Positions 1-6,980 of a stretch of 10,924 nt of DNA are shown here, piece after piece. Both the position numbers and the translations under genes were made by a program. How positions within the stretch are numbered: the first letter of the stretch is position 1; each line of letters opens with the position of its first letter. This DNA comes from an uncultured Saprospiraceae bacterium (GTDB lineage: Bacteria; Bacteroidota; Bacteroidia; Chitinophagales; Saprospiraceae): NCBI GenBank assembly GCA_937952155.1, contig CALFYH010000269.1:1-10924 (forward strand), written 5' to 3'. The notes beneath the pieces are model-generated. The model was not told the DNA's origin, made no database searches, and saw only the letters and a list, made by a program, of their open reading frames with translations.

Positions 1-453
1 TTTTAAGAATTGAATGTTTTTGTTGTCCCAACAAGCATGAACGGCTCTAAAAGTATCAGTTTCATAATATAGTGGTAATGTTTTGAACCAGTCTAAGTAA
101 TCTTCATATTCACTTTGTCTATTTTGAAATTGCTTTAAAGTTTCATAGTGTTGGATGATATTCTTAATAAGATGTTTTCTAAGATGACCACCTTCTGTTT
201 CTTGATAATGAAAACATAGTGCATTGTATTCATGATTTCCCATAAGTGCAATGGCGGTTCCACTATCGGTCATAGCTTTTACTATTTCAAGGGTTTCTCT
301 AATTTTTGGACCCCTGTCGATGTAATCACCAATAAAAAGTACTTTCCTATTTGTGTGCGTAAAAACACCATTGAGTTTTGAGTAGCCTAATTTTACAAGT
401 AATGCTTCGAGTTTGTCTGCATGGCCGTGAACGTCGCCAATAAAGTCTATCAT
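1..453 (-). CDS. PPP-family metallophosphatase, N-terminal 151 residues (partial)
   Basis: Reading leftward from ATG at 453, the frame is open to the window edge and gives 151 residues without a stop, so the C-terminus is missing. The metal-binding motifs of calcineurin-like PPP phosphatases are present in order: GDVHG (residues 6-10), GDYIDRG (42-48) and GNHE (72-75), followed by VHACWD near residue 138, as seen in relatives annotated as bis(5'-nucleosyl)-tetraphosphatase or serine/threonine phosphatase. It is expected to be a cytosolic, metal-dependent phosphohydrolase; the substrate cannot be told from sequence. The start is chosen because the first motif begins at residue 6 and no in-frame upstream start fits better. 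It is transcribed away from the defence-like genes and is probably a chromosomal neighbour, not part of that system. Confidence 0.9.
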   Translation of the reverse strand, partial: MIDFIGDVHGHADKLEALLVKLGYSKLNGVFTHTNRKVLFIGDYIDRGPKIRETLEIVKAMTDSGTAIALMGNHEYNALCFHYQETEGGHLRKHLIKNIIQHYETLKQFQNRQSEYEDYLDWFKTLPLYYETDTFRAVHACWDNKNIQFLK

Positions 454-649
454 GATGTTTAGTATAGTTGTATAACAAATATTTTATATTTCTATAATGC
501 AAAATAGATACTAATAGTTCAGTTAATCCACTTGGTGTTATCTAATATAAGCAAAAAATAAAAAATGTATTTCAATGTAACTGAAAACCGACCAATAAAC
601 CTGCCTTTCGGCTGACAATCATGGTAAAAAAAGGGATTTGTTGTCTCCG

Positions 650-766
650 ATGTCTTTAAGTGCAGGATATAAGTTTGTGATGTACGAACACAAGTTAACA
701 GGTAAAACAGCCTTGAGCTTTGAAAATGCCTTAGAAAACAGGCTCCTGGAAGGAGCCAAACTATAA
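650..766 (+). CDS. Possible 38-residue ORF or gene remnant
   Basis: ATG at 650 opens a 38-codon frame ending in TAA at 764-766. It begins MSLSAGYKF and ends ENRLLEGAKL, with an ordinary amino-acid mix, unlike the neighbouring GC-rich frames. The same frame is open further upstream to a stop near 596, without an earlier ATG. Another short frame just upstream (about 564-614) reads MYFNVTENRPINLPFG and stops, so the pair could be the broken tail of an older gene. I do not recognise the sequence and no start signal is obvious. A 7-bp-stem hairpin (741-757) lies within its last codons. It may be chance. Confidence 0.2.
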   Translation: MSLSAGYKFVMYEHKLTGKTALSFENALENRLLEGAKL

Positions 767-780
767 AGCAAGAATTCACA

Positions 781-977
781 GTGGCAGCGGTGCATCTGCT
801 GAGCAGAGGAGTAGTCTGGAGACAGAAGTCGAGATTAAGGTTGAGATTGAGATTAAGTTTAGAAGTTGGAGAATGTTTAGGAGGTGGAAGGTTGACTTTG
901 GAACTTGAAGTGCGGAGGTGGTGGGATGGTCTGGCTCCAAGCGGCTATGCCAGCAGATGCACCCACATGGCTGCCAC
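781..977. repeat. Split 21-bp inverted repeat, arms about 150 bp apart
   Basis: The left arm 781-801 consists of GTGGCAGC followed by GGTGCATCTGCTG. The right arm holds the exact reverse complements: CAGCAGATGCACC at 951-963 and GCTGCCAC at 970-977, separated by an extra CACATG. Pairing may resume more weakly inside, where TGGAGACAGA near 817 resembles the reverse complement of TCTGGCTCCA at 930-939. This is far longer than expected by chance. It could be two oppositely oriented copies of a dispersed repeat, the ends of a small MITE-like element, or the stem of a structured RNA. No target-site duplication was identified. Confidence 0.65.
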
Positions 978-1377
978 AAAACCAAATAAAATGAACTGCG
1001 GTAGATGTGGATACCAACAGGTGGTGCAAATGCAATGTGCCTGTATCTTGCGTAACTTGTGAAGCATAGGACAGGATGCACTACCTGAGCAGGATACACA
1101 GATACAAAAGCAGTGAAAGTGCAGCGTAATGGTGTGCCGTGATCGTGTATGTGCCATACCCCGCTCTGGAAGAGTGACAGAGGACCTGAAACGAACAGTG
1201 AAACGTATATGAGTGAAGGGTCTCTGGAAGGTATGGCGCAATATACGATACGATAACCACACCATAGACTGCACGCCGCTTTACCTGAGAAAGCTCTGGG
1301 CTGTGAAATGCAATGAACAAGCAGAGCGACAACTAAGTAAGGCGAAGCCGCCATATAGGAAGCTGAGCATTGTGTGT

Positions 1378-1413
1378 GGGGACTTCGGCTCTGTTTCTCG
1401 GCGCTCAGTCACC
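1378..1413. repeat. Dispersed repeat, short copy
   Basis: This 36-bp segment begins GGGGACTTCGGCTCTG and ends GCTCAGTCACC. It matches the outer parts of the copy at 1706-1765 with two substitutions in the first 24 positions (GGCTCTGTTTC against GACTCTGCTTC). It lacks the internal 24 bp present there. Similar CTTCGAC...GCTCAGTCACC sequences are common in intergenic DNA of Bacteroidota. Confidence 0.6.
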
Positions 1414-1586
1414 GATCAACGACATTCATGAAAAAGTGTGGTATTAGAGCATGGGTATCGAAGGAACGGGCTGCGGCTCCGATGCTCTGCGCTCATCCAA
1501 CAAATGGAAAGAATTGTGGGATGGAATGGAGTAAGGGTAGCTATGCTTTCTGATCTTTACCATAATAAAAGGCAGAGTACATTCTT

Positions 1587-1606
1587 TACCGAAATAAATT
1601 TCGGTA
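1587..1606. repeat. Near-perfect 20-bp palindrome
   Basis: TACCGAAATAAATTTCGGTA has 9-bp arms (TACCGAAAT and ATTTCGGTA) around a central AA. It lies about 360 bp upstream of the methyltransferase start. The shape suits a binding site for a dimeric protein, or a short DNA cruciform. No run of T follows on either strand, so it is not an ordinary intrinsic terminator. No other copy was noticed in the window. Confidence 0.5.
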
Positions 1607-1705
1607 CCCATTAAATCATAGCTGCTTACGGAATGGAATATGGTTAGGATTGAGTGGAATGGTGTGACGGAGATACTTACCGCTAAGGCGGCACAGGTAT
1701 GCTGC

Positions 1706-1765
1706 GGGGACTTCGACTCTGCTTCTCGGCGCTTCGACAGGCTCAGTATAACACGCTCAGTCACC
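1706..1765. repeat. Dispersed repeat, long copy with internal CTTCGACAGGCTCAGT
   Basis: This copy begins GGGGACTTCGACTCTG and ends GCTCAGTCACC like the one at 1378-1413, but carries 24 extra bases in the middle (CTTCGACAGGCTCAGT followed by ATAACACG). Because CTTCGAC and GCTCAGT each occur twice within it, the difference between copies is explained by gain or loss of one repeat unit. The two copies are about 330 bp apart in the same orientation. Confidence 0.6.
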
Positions 1766-1920
1766 AAGGCTCTCTGACTGGATGAGAGAATAGAGAGCAG
1801 CGAAATGGGAACAGCGTGAAATGTAGCAAACGCAATGAAAGAAGGAAGGAAGTGTGACGGAGGATGGAGCAGTTGAGGGAAATTGTATATAAGCGATGAT
1901 ACCATTTCAAACAAATCTTT

Positions 1921-1928
1921 TATATTTG
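1921..1928 (+). promoter_or_regulatory. Candidate Bacteroidota -7 promoter element for the methyltransferase
   Basis: TATATTTG matches the Bacteroidota -7 consensus TAnnTTTG and ends 34 bases before the ATG at 1963, leaving room for a short leader. A good -33 TTTG is not present at the usual distance (around 1895-1904 reads gatgatacca), so only half of the promoter is supported. Confidence 0.4.
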
Positions 1929-1962
1929 TAGCCGCAAACAAATTTATTGATAAAAAGCACTT

Positions 1963-4698
1963 ATGAACATCACGCAGATACAAGAAAATGTAGAGAAGGT
2001 AATCAAGGAATTGGACAAAGAGCGATTTGTCTTTGATTTGCTGCAAGCTTATGGGCTGCCCAAGACAACCATCAGCAGGCTCGAAAAAGGTGGTATGAAC
2101 CTGTCTAAGGATGATGGAGAAATCATACTGAAGAAAAAGCTGTATTACAAGTTTGTATATGATGGTGATGTAGGAAGTGTATATGACACTGTGCTTGCAG
2201 ACCCCAAGGTGACGAAATATGATCCCAGATTTGTGGTAGTGACTGATGGTATTCATATCAGAGCACTAGATACCAAAACTAAAGATGTGTTGGATATAGC
2301 TATCAAAGAACTGATTAATCATTTTGACTTCTTTTTGCCATGGGCTGGAATGGAAAAGTTTGAGGGTAAGGAAGAGACGATCGCTGATGTACGAGCTGCG
2401 GACAAAATGGCTAAGTTTTATGATGAAATCAGCAAGGATAATCCTACCGGTAAGGAGGCGGAAGTACATAGTCTGAATGTGTTTTTGTCCAGGATGTTGT
2501 TTTGTTTTTTTGCTGAAGATACTGGTATTTTTGAACTCGGACAATTTACGGGTGCCATCAGTAGTCATACTCAGGCAGATGGTAGTGATCTACATAGCTA
2601 TCTGGACACGCTATGGGATGTCATGAATACTGACAAAGGGCAAAGACAAAACTTACCTGCTTATCTCGATGCTTTTCCTTATGTAAATGGTGGTCTATTC
2701 CGTCATCAGTATGCTGCACCTATGTTTACCAGGCGTAGCCGGCAGATGGCGATAGACATGGGAGAGCTGGACTGGAAGGCTATCAATCCGGACATCTTCG
2801 GATCTATGATACAAGCGGTCATCACGCCTGAGCATAGAGGTGGTCTTGGCATGCACTATACCAGTGTGCCCAATATCATGAAGGTGATTGAACCATTGTT
2901 TCTGAATGAGCTATACGAAGCATATGAAAGTGCCAAAGGAAATCTCAAAAAGCTCAATGAGCTCAGGCTGCGTATCAGCAAAATAAAGATCTTTGACCCT
3001 GCGTGTGGTAGTGGCAATTTTCTGATCATAGCTTACAAGGAACTGCGCAAACTGGAGATGCTGATCATCCATGACATACAAGCGCTACGTGGTCATCAAG
3101 GTAGTGGTAGTCTCGATCTCGGTACGGAATATCTGTCTATGATCACACTCAGTCATTTTTATGGTATAGAGCTGGATGATTTTGCGCATGAGGTCGCGAT
3201 ATTGTCTCTATGGCTTGCAGAACATCAGATGAACCAGGCATTTTTTGCAGCATTCGGGATGTCGAGACCTGCATTGCCACTGATGGAGACTGGCCATATC
3301 GTACATGGGAATGCGTGCCGAGTGGACTGGGAAGCGGTCTGTCCTAAAGAAAAGGATGATGAGATTTATATTTTGGGAAATCCGCCGTATTTGGGTGCGA
3401 GGCTGCAAAAGGCTGCACATAAATCCGACATGCATTACGTATTTTCTCATTCATCTATTGAGTATAACAACTTAGATTATATTGCTCCATGGTTTTTTAA
3501 AGGTGCAAATTATATTAATGATTTACATTTATCTAAAGTGAGTTTGGTTAGTACTAATTCAATTTGTCAAGGAGAACAAGTTGCCATTTTATGGCCTGCA
3601 ATTTTGGAAAATAATGTTGAAATTGAATCAGCTTTCAAACCTTTTTTGTGGACAAATAATGCTAAAGATAAGGCCGCCGTTTTTTGTATAATAGTTTGCT
3701 TACGATCTAAGTCAAATAAACCAAAGCTAATTTTTTCCAATGGCTTGATACTTAAAGCAAATAATATTAACCCTTATTTGATTGATTATAAAAATATATT
3801 TATTAATAAAAGACGTAAGCAAATCTCTAAACTGCCTGAAATGGTTTTCGGCAGCATGGCAAATGATGATGGAAATCTAATATTAAATGATGAAGAGAAA
3901 TCAGAAATTGTAAAATTAAATCCTGAATCAGAAAAATTTTTCAAAAAGTTAGTTGGAGCAGTAGAATTTACAAACAATACATTTAGATGGTGTCTTTGGA
4001 TATTAGATGAAGATTTAAATGAAGCTTTAGAAATTGAAAAAATAAGAATTAGGATTGAGAAAGTTAGATTATCAAGATTAAAGAGTGAAAGAAAAGCGAC
4101 TAACTTACTTGCTGACAAACCATTTTGCTTTGCTGAAATAAGACATCAAACTGGAACAGCAATTCTAATTCCCAGAGTCACATCGGAAAGAAGAGAATAT
4201 ATACAATGTGGATTTTATAATGAAGATACAGTTATACTTGATAGAGCAGCTGTAATTTATGGAGATCACCCGTTTGTTTTTAGTATTTTGTCATCAAAAA
4301 TACACTCAATATGGACGCATACAGTCTCAGGTAGATTAAAAATGGATATAAATTACGCTATTGGAATAACTTATAATGCCTTCCCATTTCCTCAAATATC
4401 TGATAGCCAAAAACAAGAACTGGAAAAACATGTGTATCGCATCTTAGAAGAGCGGGAGAAACATAGCGAAAAGACACTCGCACAGCTTTATGATCCGGAC
4501 AAAATGCCCGATGGGCTGAGAGAAGCACATCATCAGAATGATTTGGCCATAGAGCGATGTTATCGTAGCAAACCTTTTGAGAGTGATGAGGAGCGACTAG
4601 AGTATTTGTTTAAATTGTATGAGCAGATGATAGAGGAGGAGAAAAATAAAGGTACGTTGTTTGCAACTGAAGGGAAACTCAAAAAGAATAGGAAATGA
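1963..4698 (+). CDS. Class I SAM-dependent DNA methyltransferase, YeeA/MmeI-like (911 aa)
   Basis: This is predicted to methylate DNA, probably adenine N6, using S-adenosylmethionine. FDPACGSGNF (residues 344-353) is the SAM-binding motif I and GNPPYLG (472-478) the catalytic motif IV of amino-methyltransferases. GLGMHYTS (295-302) precedes motif I as motif X does in this permutation. The N-terminal 340 residues contain LPWAGMEKF near 125 and a conserved-looking charged segment around 40-62, but no clear PD-(D/E)XK signature as in true MmeI nucleases. Residues after 480 should hold the target-recognition region, followed by a helical C-terminus. About 900 residues is usual for the YeeA-like group. 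The start at 1963 is the first in-frame ATG after the promoter-like box, and MNITQIQ agrees with my memory of relatives. The DNA for residues about 487-823 is much more AT-rich than both flanks, suggesting domain exchange. Modification role in a defence locus is inferred from the helicase and nuclease downstream. Confidence 0.88.
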   Translation: MNITQIQENVEKVIKELDKERFVFDLLQAYGLPKTTISRLEKGGMNLSKDDGEIILKKKLYYKFVYDGDVGSVYDTVLADPKVTKYDPRFVVVTDGIHIRALDTKTKDVLDIAIKELINHFDFFLPWAGMEKFEGKEETIADVRAADKMAKFYDEISKDNPTGKEAEVHSLNVFLSRMLFCFFAEDTGIFELGQFTGAISSHTQADGSDLHSYLDTLWDVMNTDKGQRQNLPAYLDAFPYVNGGLFRHQYAAPMFTRRSRQMAIDMGELDWKAINPDIFGSMIQAVITPEHRGGLGMHYTSVPNIMKVIEPLFLNELYEAYESAKGNLKKLNELRLRISKIKIFDPACGSGNFLIIAYKELRKLEMLIIHDIQALRGHQGSGSLDLGTEYLSMITLSHFYGIELDDFAHEVAILSLWLAEHQMNQAFFAAFGMSRPALPLMETGHIVHGNACRVDWEAVCPKEKDDEIYILGNPPYLGARLQKAAHKSDMHYVFSHSSIEYNNLDYIAPWFFKGANYINDLHLSKVSLVSTNSICQGEQVAILWPAILENNVEIESAFKPFLWTNNAKDKAAVFCIIVCLRSKSNKPKLIFSNGLILKANNINPYLIDYKNIFINKRRKQISKLPEMVFGSMANDDGNLILNDEEKSEIVKLNPESEKFFKKLVGAVEFTNNTFRWCLWILDEDLNEALEIEKIRIRIEKVRLSRLKSERKATNLLADKPFCFAEIRHQTGTAILIPRVTSERREYIQCGFYNEDTVILDRAAVIYGDHPFVFSILSSKIHSIWTHTVSGRLKMDINYAIGITYNAFPFPQISDSQKQELEKHVYRILEEREKHSEKTLAQLYDPDKMPDGLREAHHQNDLAIERCYRSKPFESDEERLEYLFKLYEQMIEEEKNKGTLFATEGKLKKNRK

Positions 4699-4867
4699 TG
4701 AATGGTTAATGGTGAATGGTTAATGATGAATGGTAAATGGTTAATGGTTAATGATGAATGGTAAATGGTTAATGATGAATGGTTAATGTGAATGATGAAT
4801 GGTTAATGTGAATGATGAATGGTTAATGATGAATGGTAAATGGTTAAAGGTAATTGGTTAATGGTTA
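4699..4867. repeat. Degenerate tandem-repeat array (ATGGTTA/ATGATGA units)
   Basis: Directly after the methyltransferase stop come about 170 bases built from short variants of ATGAATGG, TTAATGG and TAAATGG. A 20-bp unit starting GGTTAATGTGAATG is perfectly duplicated at 4781-4800 and 4801-4820. C is almost absent from the strand shown. The array ends at the start of the next gene and supplies a spurious upstream ATG at 4868. There are no unique spacers, so it is not a CRISPR. Slippage here would change the spacing between the two genes without altering a protein. Confidence 0.85.
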
Positions 4868-4879
4868 ATGGTAAATAAT

Positions 4880-5236
4880 ATGCGAGAGAATGTTGTAAAG
4901 AATAAGAGTTTTGCTTTTGCTGTTCGGGTGGTTCGGCTCTATCAGTTTTTATGCAATGATAAAAAAGAATTTATTTTATCTAAACAACTAATGCGAAGTG
5001 GAACATCCGTCGGCGCAATGGTTCGTGAAGCTGAACATGCAGAGACGAAAGCTGATTTTAGGCACAAAATGGGTATGGCTCAAAAGGAGATAAACGAAAG
5101 CATCTATTGGCTGGAATTATTGAAAGAAACAGATTATCTTACCTTGGAGCAGTTTGAAAGTTTGAATAATGATGGTATTGAAATCCTTAAACTAATTACA
5201 GCCATCATTAAAACATCAAAAAATGCAAATCATTAA
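4880..5236 (+). CDS. Four-helix-bundle protein (S23/IVP family, TIGR02436-like), 118 aa
   Basis: The protein resembles the four-helix-bundle family first found in intervening sequences of 23S rRNA genes, and related to the Avd accessory protein of diversity-generating retroelements. Family hallmarks are FILSKQLMRSGTSVGA followed by REAEHAETKADFRHKM, then QKEINESIYWLELLKE and a closing helix ending IIKTSK. Length about 118 residues fits. I prefer ATG at 4880 (MRENVVKNKSFAF) to the in-frame ATG at 4868, because relatives begin this way and the upstream codons belong to the repeat array. Its molecular role is unknown; family members form multimers, and some bind nucleic acid. Only 3 bases separate it from the next gene, so the two are probably translationally linked. 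Its presence within a methyltransferase-helicase locus suggests an accessory part, not a housekeeping gene. Confidence 0.88.
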   Translation: MRENVVKNKSFAFAVRVVRLYQFLCNDKKEFILSKQLMRSGTSVGAMVREAEHAETKADFRHKMGMAQKEINESIYWLELLKETDYLTLEQFESLNNDGIEILKLITAIIKTSKNANH

Positions 5237-5239
5237 AGC

Positions 5240-6889
5240 ATGGGTAATATTTTAGATCATCTACTAACACTATCCACAGAAACTGAAGTGGTAGAGTTCA
5301 AAGAAGCTAAAAACAGATACGATAAAGATAAACTGGGTCAGTATTTTTCTGCACTTAGCAATGAAGCAAACCTAAAAGGAGTGGAAGTAGGATATGTGTT
5401 ATTTGGTGTTAAGAATGATAAATCGATTGTAGGTACGTCGATCAGTGACCATGAGCTCAATGAATATAAAAATGAAATGGCTCAACATACAAGCCCTCGG
5501 CTTTCTTTTGGATCAACGATTAGAATAGAGAAAGATGGCAAAAATGTCATTGTTTTAGAAATCCCCGCAGCTCCAAAAGGACAACCAGTTTCTTGGAAAG
5601 GACATTGCTATGGTAGGGATGGTGAAAGTTTGGGTGCACTAAATGATTATGAACGAGATAACATAAAAGCACAAAATGTATCTTATGACTGGTCGGCTCA
5701 AATACTTCCTGAGGCAAGCATTGATGATTTATCCAAGGAGGCTATTGATTTCGGTCGTAAACAATATGTAGAAAAGAATAGAAAAATTGAGTCTGAAATA
5801 CTTAGCTGGGATGATATCACCTTTCTGAATAAAGCAAAAATAACCATACAAGGCAAAATTACCAGAACGGCTATTTTACTTCTTGGCAAACCTGAGTCTG
5901 ACCATTTTATCAATCCTGCACAAGCCAGAATATCTTGGATATTGAAAGATAAAGATAATCTCGAGAAAGATTATGAACATTTTGGATGCCCATTTATATT
6001 AGCCGTTGATGCTGTGAGAATGAAGATAAGGAATTTAAAATATAGATATATCCAGGATGGGTCCCTTTTTCCTGAGGAGGTAGATCAGTTTGACCCTTAC
6101 ATCATCAGAGAAGCCTTGAATAACTGTATCGCACATCAGGATTATGAGTACAATGGTAAGATCAATGTGGTCGAAAGAGAAGATGGGGTTTTGATCTTTA
6201 GTAATATGGGACATTTTATTCCTGAGTCAGTAGAGCAAGTCATAAAGACTGATGCACCTGAATCAAAATATCGAAATCCGTTCCTTGGTAATGCTATGGT
6301 CAATCTCAACATGATAGATACAACAGGTAGTGGTATCAAAAGAATTTTCACCATACAGAAAAACAAGTTTTTCCCTTTACCTGATTATGATATTAGTAAT
6401 AACCATGTAAAAGTGACCATCATAGGGAAAGTATTGGATATCAATTATGCTAGAAAATTGGTTTCTATGCCATCATTGTCGCTTAATGAAATTTTGATGA
6501 TGGATAAGGTCGCCAAACATCAGCCTATAAATAATAAAGATGCAACTTCATTAAAAAGTAAAGGTCTAATAGAAGGAAGGAAACCTAATTTTCATATCTC
6601 TGCTTCTGTTGCAAAAGTCACAAACGAAAAAGATATTTATATCAAAAATAGAGGATTTAAAGATGATCATTATAAAAGAATGATCCTAGAATATATTGAT
6701 AAGTATGGCTCCGCCACCAAAAAAGATATTGATCATCTAATTTTAGATATTCTTCCTGATATTTTAGATGATAATAGAAAGGCCAATAAAGTTAGAAATT
6801 TGATTTATTCACTATCAAAAAAGGAACATTTGATTGATAATCAAGGAACTGTGAGATTTCCTAAGTGGGTAAGGGCATTAACTAAATAG
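5240..6889 (+). CDS. AlbA_2 (Schlafen-type) protein with GHKL-like ATPase and winged-helix tail (549 aa)
   Basis: This belongs to the large family annotated as AlbA_2 / divergent AAA-4 ATP-binding proteins. Residues about 13-140 form the AlbA_2 domain: TETEVVEFKEAKN (13-25), a GYVLFGVKND strand (51-60) and CYGRDGES (123-130). The E-x-x-EFKEAK arrangement recalls the acidic site of Schlafen nucleases, but catalysis is not shown. Residues about 285-375 carry an HATPase_c_4-type fold: REALNNCIAHQDY (290-302) looks like a GHKL N-box and TTGSGIKRI (361-369) like a glycine-rich G-box. Residues about 476-549 look like a winged-helix DNA-binding domain ending PKWVRALTK. Related proteins often lie inside restriction-modification loci, where regulatory or nuclease roles are proposed. 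Several stretches are AT-rich (16 of 60 G+C in 5941-6000), below the helicase, suggesting a separate origin. It starts 3 bases after the preceding stop. Confidence 0.88.
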   Translation: MGNILDHLLTLSTETEVVEFKEAKNRYDKDKLGQYFSALSNEANLKGVEVGYVLFGVKNDKSIVGTSISDHELNEYKNEMAQHTSPRLSFGSTIRIEKDGKNVIVLEIPAAPKGQPVSWKGHCYGRDGESLGALNDYERDNIKAQNVSYDWSAQILPEASIDDLSKEAIDFGRKQYVEKNRKIESEILSWDDITFLNKAKITIQGKITRTAILLLGKPESDHFINPAQARISWILKDKDNLEKDYEHFGCPFILAVDAVRMKIRNLKYRYIQDGSLFPEEVDQFDPYIIREALNNCIAHQDYEYNGKINVVEREDGVLIFSNMGHFIPESVEQVIKTDAPESKYRNPFLGNAMVNLNMIDTTGSGIKRIFTIQKNKFFPLPDYDISNNHVKVTIIGKVLDINYARKLVSMPSLSLNEILMMDKVAKHQPINNKDATSLKSKGLIEGRKPNFHISASVAKVTNEKDIYIKNRGFKDDHYKRMILEYIDKYGSATKKDIDHLILDILPDILDDNRKANKVRNLIYSLSKKEHLIDNQGTVRFPKWVRALTK

Positions 6890-6980
6890 ATGAAGTTTAG
6901 ACATTATAGATGAAGTTTTAGATGAAGTTTTAGATGAAAAAGTATCATTTAGTCAAACTTTTAGATGATGTTTAGACATT
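6887..6980. repeat. 12-bp iterons and a 19-bp direct repeat
   Basis: TAGATGAAGTTT occurs at 6887-6898 (overlapping the stop codon of the preceding gene) and then in perfect tandem at 6907-6918 and 6919-6930, followed by a partial unit TAGATGAA at 6931-6938. A longer 19-bp pair, TAGATGAAGTTTAGACATT at 6887-6905 and TAGATGATGTTTAGACATT at 6962-6980, differs at one base. Ordered iterons upstream of the helicase could bind a regulator, possibly the winged-helix protein encoded just before. They could also be slippage products. Confidence 0.75.

Larger units (their letters stand above)
454..1962. other. Long gene-poor, repeat-containing intergenic region
   Basis: About 1.5 kb separates the divergent phosphatase and methyltransferase genes. 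The first 300 bases are AT-rich. Roughly 780-1450 is GC-richer (60% in 901-960 by hand count) than the genes, and has few stops on several frames of both strands. The possible proteins there are rich in Cys, Trp, His and Arg, with repeats such as LRLRLR, and show no recognised domain. Short purine-rich repeats (GAGATTAAG at 831 and 849), a large inverted repeat, dispersed repeat copies and a palindrome lie inside and are listed separately. I see no transposase, tRNA or rRNA. It is best read as accumulated intergenic repeats, although an unrecognised structured RNA cannot be excluded. Confidence 0.6.

Noticed and set aside
741..757. GGCTCCT/AGGAGCC hairpin as a transcription terminator
   Set aside because: No T-run follows on the plus strand, and on the minus strand only a short TGTTTTC follows with no gene upstream for it to terminate.
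781..1062. Plus-strand open frame with LRLRLRLSL
   Set aside because: The repeat pattern comes from a GAGATTAAG-type nucleotide repeat. It begins within the inverted repeat, is not ATG-initiated (GTG) and resembles no family.
776..1354. Minus-strand open frame of 192 residues in the intergenic region
   Set aside because: Composition is unlike protein (many Cys, Trp, His, Pro, Ser), it shows no domain, and it overlaps other equally long frames on both strands in a GC-rich repeat zone.
1444..2256. Minus-strand open frame of 270 residues
   Set aside because: It overlaps the N-terminal coding part of the methyltransferase and has no recognisable domain.
1963..4698. BREX PglX or type I HsdM
   Set aside because: No BREX partner genes, HsdS or HsdR are present. 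The N-terminal region and length fit the YeeA/MmeI-like group better, and the neighbours are a helicase and a GIY-YIG nuclease.
4699..4867. Possible CRISPR array
   Set aside because: Units are short, degenerate and contiguous without unique spacers, and no cas genes are present.
4880..5236. Part of a diversity-generating retroelement (Avd-like protein)
   Set aside because: Four-helix proteins of this family occur in many contexts. No reverse transcriptase or template/variable repeat pair was found.
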